Of a stretch of 64,000 nucleotides of DNA, positions 35,301 to 41,553 are shown in pieces (within the stretch, counting starts at the first letter, position 1; the number at the start of each line of letters is the position of its first letter). Position numbers and translations under genes: made by a program. Under the pieces are notes generated by a model that saw only the letters and a list, made by a program, of their open reading frames with translations, had not been told where the DNA came from and made no database searches. The stretch is from CAZMXS01 sp964570325 (GTDB taxonomy: Bacteria; Verrucomicrobiota; Kiritimatiellia; CAIQIC01; CAZMXS01): NCBI GenBank assembly GCA_964570325.1, contig CAZMXS010000006.1, positions 50,656-114,655 on the forward strand, in the 5' to 3' direction.

Positions 35301-36250
35301 GTGCAGAACCCGCCGAAAGGGCGCAACTCCAGATACCCCTTGGACGCGGTCGCCGAGGTCAGGCCCCAGCCGTTGGTCCCGAAATCCGGGTAATTGGTCG
35401 GACTGGCGTTATGCAGATTGATACACTGCTGGCGCTGCCGAAGGGTGAAAACCACGCCGTTCTGAAAATGGTTGGAGCCGATGCCGTCCACACGCCAGCG
35501 GAAATCCACGAACACCTGCGGCCACTGATACCAGAAGAGCGGGCCATAGCCGAACGCCGGCGCCTGCCGCGCACAGACCTCCCAGGCGTCCTTGGACGTC
35601 GCCGCCGGCCAGCCATAGGTCGGCGAACCGGCGCCAACGATGTTCATGATGATGAACTCACAATAGCCGGACCAGTAGGGATTGACGCCATCGCGATAGT
35701 TCATCGCCGCGTATATCCGGTTGGCGACCGTCTCCACTTCGGTTCCGTGAAAGTAACGCGCCGCCAGCAGGGCGCCGCAGATGAACCAGGTGCTGTCAAT
35801 CGGCGAATACTCGGCCTGGGGCAGACCGGAATCGAAGGTGTTGTAATGGTTGAAAAAGCCGTACGCGTCACGTTGCAGCACGGCGTCATAAGACCGCAGC
35901 AACGCCAACACATTGATGTAGGCCTGTTCCTCCGGCATCCAGCCGCGCCAGGCGCCCACGCAGAGCGCGGCCAGCCCAAAGCCGTCGGCCGCGCAGGTGG
36001 CCAAGGCGTCCGAACTGAAGGTCTGGTTGTAATGGCCGGAGCCGCGGAACAGATGATAAGGCCCGCCCTGGTTATTCCGAAAGAACAGCCAGTTGTTGGA
36101 AGCAACCATCTCGATAAACTCGGGGTCGGTCCCGGACCAGGCCCGAGCGGTCGTGGAAATCAAGCCGATGGCACACACCGCATAGACCAGCCACACGCGG
36201 ATATCCAATTGACGGGATCGGATCATCGGGTCCAGCAGCAGTATACCCAT
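32318..36250 (-). CDS. Secreted glycoamylase/GH144-like protein with multiple carbohydrate-binding domains
   Basis: A 1310-residue exported protein; the signal runs from MIRSRQLDIR to TTARA, so the ATG at 36226 may be the real start. Residues ~40-480 form an (alpha/alpha)6 domain of the glycoamylase-like type found in GH144 beta-1,2-glucanases: TCAADGFGLAALCVGAWRGW, IDSTWFICGALLAARYF, GYGPLFWYQWPQ. After it come a CBM11-like sandwich (~500-640), a fibronectin-III-like unit (~650-730), a second CBM11-like unit (~745-880), two CBM6-like domains (~885-1140) and three thrombospondin type-3-like calcium motifs (DTDADRLPDSQE, DTDADGLADIEE, DTDADRQNDGEE), then a short C-terminal sandwich. The calcium repeats and last domain recur in the secreted deacetylase at 59993-62779. 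Substrate and exact activity are inferred only by fold. Confidence 0.8.
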   Translation of the reverse strand: MGILLLDPMIRSRQLDIRVWLVYAVCAIGLISTTARAWSGTDPEFIEMVASNNWLFFRNNQGGPYHLFRGSGHYNQTFSSDALATCAADGFGLAALCVGAWRGWMPEEQAYINVLALLRSYDAVLQRDAYGFFNHYNTFDSGLPQAEYSPIDSTWFICGALLAARYFHGTEVETVANRIYAAMNYRDGVNPYWSGYCEFIIMNIVGAGSPTYGWPAATSKDAWEVCARQAPAFGYGPLFWYQWPQVFVDFRWRVDGIGSNHFQNGVVFTLRQRQQCINLHNASPTNYPDFGTNGWGLTSATASKGYLELRPFGGFCTENTNYGYAGGCTNYIATDEDACDSGTLVPICLPASMMHAPDETRAAMRFIYDTYDPAFDVYGIYSFINAFNTGAAKSGAQHYSPINATMDFGCNVLALENFRSGMPWKYFMAHPAIATGMAHCGFNAPNIAYHDDWNRGGDPNVWTGGTTYVSGGGAGPTATYASIAYYNEWVNGYARRLAANASGDVVRFELKETDQSKQDLLSFWLRGETGGEDFQVGLRDAEGHAAFFPVTNYLGGPAPTNWTRVRIPLQDFAVSGNPNHDVRILMLGAFEVRFHAAGVIYLDDLAFVADDLVPAPPACGAACVDGRVWLRWGYSPDRDVVGYHLWRRPDAGSGFERINSNLLSAVHGAVDIGVESQWGEDFFYTVQAVDRHGNAGAFAASNYEQRVWIGRRRDVDWGDGANPNTFGGDHGRWGGSWGDVRFAPETGWDGRAKWVRRVEGDTDNGVWIGLGGSNVAAYEAVCFWLKQNWGAAEFDIGLKSTNGLEVKVPITRYAGVTTNWTYVVIPLIDFRAVDFTRMENLSFTFRAPGSVFMDELRFVRLERDASVMLVREAEQAGGHIGGDTNDGKWSASQGCVLGNGWGGNAGDEAWWVFSPGAELNEAALDLRYACGASTGRILEAWIDERLMGEFQVDATGGWGEEAGHLNEVTLRLGRITNATFSLKLRAPNAGSAVNLDRLVLRTGGRWFREAEHYDVQAGAGGRDYKPGASGGQVLGAAWGGTDGAYAEYSGIALEQPLSNALLRLRYGQNGGSGRILRVRLDGTNMGRVACARTAGWLDNWREGALAELPLGTVPVGAHTLRIEAEGAGAAVNLDWVRLDDAAAPFKEYDTDADRLPDSQEALFGTATNSADTDADGLADIEEISRLGGGYLTDPTNPDTDADRQNDGEEVLAGTDPTNGASRFEFIQAAARIGADGGVWLDWRGSAAAHYDVQYSGGVGNHERFLSVTDPHRISVSNETVRYCDDGTGTTPAPTNPAVRQRAYRIRAYRP

Positions 36251-36435
36251 TCAGCCGGGCATTGGTTAGCGGCTTGCTCTTGATTTCTCTCGTTGGGCTC
36301 AATTCAACCCGCGCCCAACCTGGATGAAACGATCCTGTGGCGCGCATCAGGCTTGCAAGCCATACCCGTTGCGCTACGCTGCCATCAACCGGCGCGCGGG
36401 CAGCCGGTTTGCGTCAATGGCAATGGTGGGCCGAG

Positions 36436-36582
36436 ATGAACTGTCCCGTTTGTGCGCTTGAATTGGCGCCGTTACCGGCGGGCGACTGGGAATTGCGGGC
36501 GTGCGCGGGCCATTGCGGTGGAGTCTGGTTTGACGCCGGGCAGTTAAACCGCTGGCTCCAAATGCCGGCCGGCGTCAGATAA
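36436..36582 (+). CDS. Small zinc-ribbon protein (zf-TFIIB type)
   Basis: A 48-residue protein that is almost only a zinc ribbon: MNCPVC at the start and CAGHCGGVWFDAGQLNRW after a 20-residue loop, the signature of the zf-TFIIB family of small bacterial proteins. The frame is open 33 codons upstream, but family members start at this methionine. Its stop codon overlaps the next start (TAATG, 36580-36584), so the two small proteins are translated together. Function is unknown; family members are often found with membrane proteins. Confidence 0.75.
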   Translation: MNCPVCALELAPLPAGDWELRACAGHCGGVWFDAGQLNRWLQMPAGVR

Positions 36583-36830
36583 TGGCGCAGGACATGGTCA
36601 TGCGGGCGACCCGGAGCGTGTTTGGCGCGCGGGTGCACATCAAAGGCTGGGCTGCGGCGGCCTGGGGTGTTGCCTGGCTGGGCGCGGCGTTGGTCATGCA
36701 CGCCCATTTTTTCTGGGGCAATCGCCGATTCGGCCGATCGGTCGCGGTATTCGGCAATCTGCTCGGGCTGGCCCTGGTGGCGCTCGGCGTGGCCGGCTTC
36801 GTGATCATCAATTTATACGAAATGTGGTGA
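36582..36830 (+). CDS. Small two-helix membrane protein
   Basis: An 82-residue protein with two hydrophobic segments (about residues 22-46, ending AHFFW, and 54-79, ending INLYEMW) separated by a basic loop GNRRFGRS, so both ends should be on the same side of the membrane. I do not recognise a family. It is coupled to the zinc-ribbon gene by a one-base overlap and points toward the convergent lipid-type operon, from which it is separated by 19 bases. Confidence 0.6.
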   Translation: MAQDMVMRATRSVFGARVHIKGWAAAAWGVAWLGAALVMHAHFFWGNRRFGRSVAVFGNLLGLALVALGVAGFVIINLYEMW

Positions 36831-36849
36831 CGCCCGGTTGGCGGGTTGG

Positions 36850-37641
36850 CTACATGTTCAGCGCCAGCACAAGCAAACAACCGCCCACCAGGATCGCCGG
36901 CGTCAGAACGAGCGACATGGGAATTAAATAACCAATCATCGCCAGCGGGCGCTCCCGGCCCAGCCGGACCAGCATATAGATGGTTTGCGCCACCGCGAAC
37001 ACGACGAGCGCCACCATCAAGCTCATCGCGCCACGCAAGCAGAAGATCAGGACACCATAGACGGCGATGGCGGCCAGCGCCCATAATGCGCCGCGCAGAA
37101 TATCCATCGCGTCACCGCGCCCGGCCGCCGCCGCCGGGGCATTTGGCGGACATGGCGGCGGGGCCGTTTCAGCCGCCAACGGAACCGCCGCGCCGGCCGC
37201 CGGGGAAAGGGGCGGGCAGGCAGGCGGGATCCCGCCGGACGCGGCGGTTTGCGGCGGAGGAACCAGCGGCTGCGTAACCTGCGCGAGCAAGTCGGCCAAA
37301 TCGTCCAGCGTCAACTCGCGATCCAGCACAAAACGTTGGACCCCGCGCACTCGCATCAGACGGTCCCACGCCTCCGCCTGCGGCGTCTGCAATGGCGCCG
37401 GGTTCCCATTGAGCGTCCAGCCGCCCTGCGCCGCGCGTTCAAAGATCAACTGCCGGTGGGCCTCCAGCAAGCGACGCAAAATCTGGTGTGTCTGTCTCAG
37501 CTTTTCCCCGACCACTTTGTGCCGGTTTCCAAACAGGGCCGCCTGTTCCAGCAGTACGCCAAAAGACGCGAGCAAAATTTGAATCGTGGCGGAATCGGGG
37601 GCGCCGTCAAAGGATGCCGTTTCAGGGTTCATGGATTTCAT
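36850..37641 (-). CDS. Membrane protein of unknown function, last gene of the radical SAM-Lgt operon
   Basis: About 263 residues. The N-terminal ~125 are soluble and helical, containing a possible sensor-like region (LFGNRHKVVGEKLRQTH, then a short strand pair GGWTLNGNPAPL and a helix LTLDDLADLLAQV). A Pro/Ala-rich linker follows, then four hydrophobic helices (ALWALAAIAVYGVLIFCL, LMVALVVFAVAQTIYMLV, MIGYLIPMSLVLTPAILV, GGCLLVLALNM). Not recognised. The ATG at 37641 overlaps the end of the Lgt-type gene by 20 bases (ATG 37632 also possible). Its position implies that it is made together with the lipid-modifying enzymes upstream. Confidence 0.65.
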   Translation of the reverse strand: MKSMNPETASFDGAPDSATIQILLASFGVLLEQAALFGNRHKVVGEKLRQTHQILRRLLEAHRQLIFERAAQGGWTLNGNPAPLQTPQAEAWDRLMRVRGVQRFVLDRELTLDDLADLLAQVTQPLVPPPQTAASGGIPPACPPLSPAAGAAVPLAAETAPPPCPPNAPAAAAGRGDAMDILRGALWALAAIAVYGVLIFCLRGAMSLMVALVVFAVAQTIYMLVRLGRERPLAMIGYLIPMSLVLTPAILVGGCLLVLALNM

Positions 37642-38824
37642 CCGGGCGCGGCGCGTACTCAATGCGAAAGGCCGGGGATTGAATCCGCCGGATGCGCGCA
37701 TGCGCGGCGCGCCAGCCGAGGAAGAGCAAGGCCAACATCCAGATCAGCGCGGCGGCGACCCCCACCGGATGATAGGGAGCGAGGGGACGCGCGATCGCAA
37801 ACACCAGAATCACCGGCGCCAGGCTGGCCGCCGCCAGCGCGCCCAGCAAGAGGAATAACGCGCCGCGCCGCGCCCAGTGCGCGGCCGCGCATAACGCCAG
37901 CGTCAGACCCAGCGCGGTCGGCACGCCGGTCAGCGGCCAGTTCCACAATCGTTCCAGCCCCAACCCTCCGCCCATGAACACCGCTTGCACCGCCACCACC
38001 CAACCGGCGCCCAGTAGCGCTTGTCGGGCCTTGATCAGCTCCTGGGTATGCATCGGATACAATCGCCCATACTTCGACAGCCGGAACAACTGCCAAGCGT
38101 AATACAGCGTCACCGCCAACGCAAGCCACTGAAACCCCGTCAGCCCGCCAATCGTGCCGGGACCGGCGCGCAGGCTTTCCCATCCCAGGCGGCTGCCGAA
38201 ATACAGCAACATGAAGAGCCGCCAACGGGCGCCGGGTGCGGCTGGCCGCCGGCGTAAATAGCAGAACATGCCAAACAACGCGGTCAGCCAAAGGCTTTCA
38301 TAAAGCTGGGTCGGATGGCGCCCAATCCCGTCGCCGAAATCCACACCCCAAGGCAGGCACGTGGGCCGGCCGTAACAACAACCGCGCAGGAAACACCCCC
38401 AACGGCCAAGCGCCAGGCCCGCCGTCAACGGCAACACCAACAGATCGCCCCAGCCTTTCTGCCCCGTGACGCCGAGCAGGCGCTTCATGCCTTGCACCCC
38501 CAGCGCGCCGCCCAGCAATCCGCCCAGAATGGAGCGCCCGGACAGGATCGCCGGCCAGGCGGTCGCGGCCGGGTCCGCGCGCCAGATCGCATAAACCAGA
38601 TACGGCAGCTTGGCGCCCACGATACCACCGGTCAGGGCCGCCAGCACCAGCAACGCCGCATGCGGGCCCCGCTGCGGCGCGCGCGCGATTTCCCAGACCG
38701 CCAGCGCCAAGCCGGTCGCCAGCCCGAGCAGGACAAAGAAGCCATAGGCGGGAACCGGCCAGTTCCCCAGATGAAACAGCACCGGGCAGACACCCCAATC
38801 CGACCCGTTATGCGGCGCGATCAT
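37622..38824 (-). CDS. Divergent prolipoprotein diacylglyceryl transferase (Lgt family)
   Basis: Lgt transfers diacylglycerol from phosphatidylglycerol to the cysteine of prolipoproteins in the inner membrane. This 400-residue protein has the Lgt core in its first ~250 residues: YGFFVLLGLATGL, GGIVGAK, the signature region GRWGCFLRGCCYGRPT, LPWGV and HPTQLYES. The classical GRxGNFxNGE motif is replaced by GRWGCFLRGCCYG, a divergent branch. The extra ~130 residues hold four further hydrophobic helices not found in E. coli Lgt (~290 residues). It starts at the ATG of an ATGA overlap with the DUF4395-like gene. Given the radical SAM and methyltransferase partners it may act on a special lipid rather than be the housekeeping Lgt. 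Confidence 0.85.
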   Translation of the reverse strand: MIAPHNGSDWGVCPVLFHLGNWPVPAYGFFVLLGLATGLALAVWEIARAPQRGPHAALLVLAALTGGIVGAKLPYLVYAIWRADPAATAWPAILSGRSILGGLLGGALGVQGMKRLLGVTGQKGWGDLLVLPLTAGLALGRWGCFLRGCCYGRPTCLPWGVDFGDGIGRHPTQLYESLWLTALFGMFCYLRRRPAAPGARWRLFMLLYFGSRLGWESLRAGPGTIGGLTGFQWLALAVTLYYAWQLFRLSKYGRLYPMHTQELIKARQALLGAGWVVAVQAVFMGGGLGLERLWNWPLTGVPTALGLTLALCAAAHWARRGALFLLLGALAAASLAPVILVFAIARPLAPYHPVGVAAALIWMLALLFLGWRAAHARIRRIQSPAFRIEYAPRPDEIHEP

Positions 38825-39273
38825 GGCCGCTGGCGTTTCAGAAAGGCGCAACATGTGCCGCGCGCCATGCAATCATGCAGCTTGTAGGCGGGGCACAACC
38901 CCACCGCCGAAACCGTCTTGAGCGCGCAGAAAATCAATGTGACCGCCCAGCCGGCCCGCGGCCAGGGGGAGTACACCAGCGCCACGCAAATGAGACCCAG
39001 CGTCGCGCCGAGGCCGTGCGCGAAACGCATACCGCCAAGGCTCAGCGCAACGGGCGCCGACGGTCGGATCCGTTCCACCGTCCACGTGTACAGGACAACC
39101 AACGGCGCGCGCCGGATAGTCAATGCCCACGATAGAAACAGCAGCGCCCACACCGCCGCCACCAGCGGCCGGCAGCGCAGCAGCCAGGCGGCCCACAGCA
39201 TGGCGGCCACCGTGTAACGGCAAAATGCGAACGCGGCGCGCGGCACCTGCGCGAGATCGGTTGGCTCATTCAT
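38821..39273 (-). CDS. DUF4395-like integral membrane protein
   Basis: A 150-residue protein with four hydrophobic helices, a RFAHGLGATLGLICVAL segment and a cysteine-containing ending (GLCPAYKLHDCMARGTCCAF), the layout of DUF4395 membrane proteins, which are of unknown function. A GAGGAGC site precedes the ATG at 39273. It overlaps both neighbours by four bases (ATGA at 39270-39273 and 38821-38824), so synthesis is strictly coupled to the methyltransferase-like and Lgt-like proteins. Family assignment is by pattern only. Confidence 0.65.
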   Translation of the reverse strand: MNEPTDLAQVPRAAFAFCRYTVAAMLWAAWLLRCRPLVAAVWALLFLSWALTIRRAPLVVLYTWTVERIRPSAPVALSLGGMRFAHGLGATLGLICVALVYSPWPRAGWAVTLIFCALKTVSAVGLCPAYKLHDCMARGTCCAFLKRQRP

Positions 39274-39920
39274 GGCTTGCTCCTCGCCGGTCGCCGGGGC
39301 CAGAACATGCCCACCCGCGCCCGGTATGCCGCATATTCCGGAAACTCCGCCAGCAGGCATCGTTCCTCCTGACGGGCCCGATAATACATCATCGGAATGA
39401 ATATGACCACGTTGGCCAGGATAACCGCCAGGTTGGCATAGACCAGCCCGGCCCCAAAAACCATCCCGATCAGGGAGGCATACAAGGGATGCCGGACCCA
39501 CGCATACATGCCCGCGCGCACCAGGCGTTGCTCCCGATAGATGGTCACCTGGTCCGCCCAGTTGGCGCCCAGCCGCAGGCGGCCGGCCACATTGACGACG
39601 GCGCCGGCAGCCAGCAGCAACAGGCCCGCCGCCGCCAGCGCGCCGCGCAACGCGCGCGGCAACGCCGGACAGGCGCCGATCCGCAATGCAATCAAGGCAT
39701 ACAGCCCGACTATGAAAAGGCTCATCGTCGCCGTGGCCACGCCGCTGACGCGCGCATGTTTGACCGGCGCGCGGCGGTGAAACATAATAAAATCGAGCAA
39801 TACAGCAAAAACAACGACCGCCACGCACAGGCCCACCAGCCCATTGATCGCCAGCGTAATCCGACCGGCGGGCGTTTGCGCCAGACGGCCGAGCGCCGCC
39901 CAGGCTTCATCCGCCCGCAT
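39270..39920 (-). CDS. ICMT/PEMT-type membrane methyltransferase
   Basis: A 216-residue integral membrane protein with about five helices and the isoprenylcysteine carboxyl methyltransferase/phospholipid methyltransferase signature near its end: VRAGMYAWVRHPLYASLIG, then ARQEERCLLAEFPEYAAYRARV. Such enzymes use SAM to methylate a lipid-linked carboxylate, amine or similar group inside the membrane. The C-terminal half carries the conserved RHPxY and the E..L...P.Y.Y pattern. It overlaps the radical SAM gene by 14 bases and the DUF4395-like gene by four. The substrate is unknown; the neighbours argue for a lipid. Confidence 0.85.
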   Translation of the reverse strand: MRADEAWAALGRLAQTPAGRITLAINGLVGLCVAVVVFAVLLDFIMFHRRAPVKHARVSGVATATMSLFIVGLYALIALRIGACPALPRALRGALAAAGLLLLAAGAVVNVAGRLRLGANWADQVTIYREQRLVRAGMYAWVRHPLYASLIGMVFGAGLVYANLAVILANVVIFIPMMYYRARQEERCLLAEFPEYAAYRARVGMFWPRRPARSKP

Positions 39921-41331
39921 GGCGACGCTCCCGATGAAACAAGTTGTAGGCCGAAAAGGGGATGCGGCGCAGATCGGGGGTCAGCACATGGACGCACTCC
40001 TTGCGCATCGCGCGCTCCTCGAAATTGAACCAGTCCAGGAAGGAAGACACGGTGATCCGGAAGACGTTCTTGCTGAAATGGGCGCGGCGTGTTTCCGGCG
40101 GGGCATCCGGATACCCGGCGGGAATCAGCGGACGCAAAACTTCCCGGAGTTGCCGGGCCAGTTCGGCATGCGCCGCTGGCCCTGCCGCCTGGACGATGTC
40201 ATCCGCGTGGAAAGCAAACGTGTTCTTCAGGACCGGCAGAAACGGGCGCAGGTCGGCCACACGCGTGATGGGTACCCAATCCGTCCCGGCGCGAAAGCAA
40301 TAAGTCAAGGCCACGCGCTCGACGTTGCACGGCAGGGGGACAAAATCCGCGAGCCGCAAACGCCCGGCGGTCTGGCGCTCGGCGGCCTGCATAATGCCGG
40401 TCATCGTGATCCGGGCCGGCGCGGCCGGAGGCACATCCCAGAAAGCCAGCGGCTGGAAGTTCACCCCGCGCACCCAGGGCTCGCGTTGGCCAAACTCGAT
40501 CAAGGGTCCGATGATTGCCTCATTAACGCCCGCCTGCACCGTCGCCACCAGGGTCATCGGCACCCCGCGTCGGCTCAAAGCCGCCACCGCGCGCTGACGC
40601 AACGCGCTCCGATCGCGGCCGCGCAGCGACCTGTCGCCGATCGGCTCGACGCCGTCAAACTGCAGATACACTTCAAAGCGACTGCCCAGGGCGGCCAGCG
40701 CGTCCGCAAAGTCCGCGTCTTCCGCCACGCGCTCGCCGTTGGTGTTGAGCATGACGTACTTGACCGGCTTGGACAATGCCAGCCGCAGGATATCGAGAAT
40801 GGCCGGATGGTCGGCCGGCTCGCCCCCGCTGATTTGCACCACCTCCGCCTGCCCGTTTTCCGCCGCCACGTAGAAATCCAGCATGCGTTCAATGTCGGCC
40901 AACGGAAGCGGACCGGTTCGGCCTGGGCCCGCATAACAACAGGGACACGCCCAGCGGCATTGATCCGTGACTTCAATCAACCCGATGCAGGTGTGCTGCC
41001 GGTGGTTGGGACAAAGTCCGCAATCAAACGGACAGCCCCGCGCGACCGGAGTCTGGCGTCGCGTCTCCGTGCCGGGCTTGTCGTATTCCCGCCGGCGCAA
41101 GTAGTAAGCCGCATTCGCCTCCAGCAGTTCCATTTGCGCTCCATGCCGGGGACAGTGCTTGCGCAAATAGATGGATTCCGACCGCGCCACAATTTCGGCC
41201 GCCACGCGCTGCCGGCAGAAGGGACACAGGCTGACGGTGCTATCCATCACCACTTCGTGATCATGGGCCGCAGCGCCGGCGGCCGGCGCGCGCCATTCCA
41301 TTTGCAGATGGTCCACGGAGTGTTCCGCCAT
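39907..41331 (-). CDS. Tes/MJ0619-type radical SAM enzyme (COG1964-like), putative lipid-modifying
   Basis: About 474 residues. After a variable N-terminus comes a zinc-ribbon-like unit with CPFCRQRV and KHCPRHGAQ, then CPFDCGLCPNHRQHTC, and the radical SAM motif CRWACPCC (Cx3Cx2C) with ISGGEPADHP. This order is that of MJ0619/COG1964, the family of archaeal tetraether lipid synthase (Tes), which joins lipid tails through C-C bonds. Bacterial relatives are implicated in membrane-spanning lipid synthesis. The C-terminal half keeps the family's FPLAFWD-like QPLAFWD, CFRAGTDWVP and FRITVSSFLDWFNF. The start is uncertain (ATG 41331, 41301 or 41247). It is first of five overlapping genes with ICMT-, DUF4395- and Lgt-like products. 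Lipid chemistry is inferred, not shown. Confidence 0.82.
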   Translation of the reverse strand: MAEHSVDHLQMEWRAPAAGAAAHDHEVVMDSTVSLCPFCRQRVAAEIVARSESIYLRKHCPRHGAQMELLEANAAYYLRRREYDKPGTETRRQTPVARGCPFDCGLCPNHRQHTCIGLIEVTDQCRWACPCCYAGPGRTGPLPLADIERMLDFYVAAENGQAEVVQISGGEPADHPAILDILRLALSKPVKYVMLNTNGERVAEDADFADALAALGSRFEVYLQFDGVEPIGDRSLRGRDRSALRQRAVAALSRRGVPMTLVATVQAGVNEAIIGPLIEFGQREPWVRGVNFQPLAFWDVPPAAPARITMTGIMQAAERQTAGRLRLADFVPLPCNVERVALTYCFRAGTDWVPITRVADLRPFLPVLKNTFAFHADDIVQAAGPAAHAELARQLREVLRPLIPAGYPDAPPETRRAHFSKNVFRITVSSFLDWFNFEERAMRKECVHVLTPDLRRIPFSAYNLFHRERRHAGG

Positions 41332-41553
41332 GATGCCGTCCAATGTGCGGCAAACCCCCGGCCACGGCAAGGCGGAAGGTATTCCCGATTCAAAACCGCG
41401 GATGGCGCAGAGGCGGCGGATGCCCGTAGCCGTATTCACCCCCCTGCATAAGCGAATGGCCCAAGGCGCCGGACGAAATCGGGACGGGTGATGCGCTGGC
41501 TCTGGATGGGACAAGTCGGAGTGAGAAAGACAGCCTGCCCGGCCGCCAAGCCG

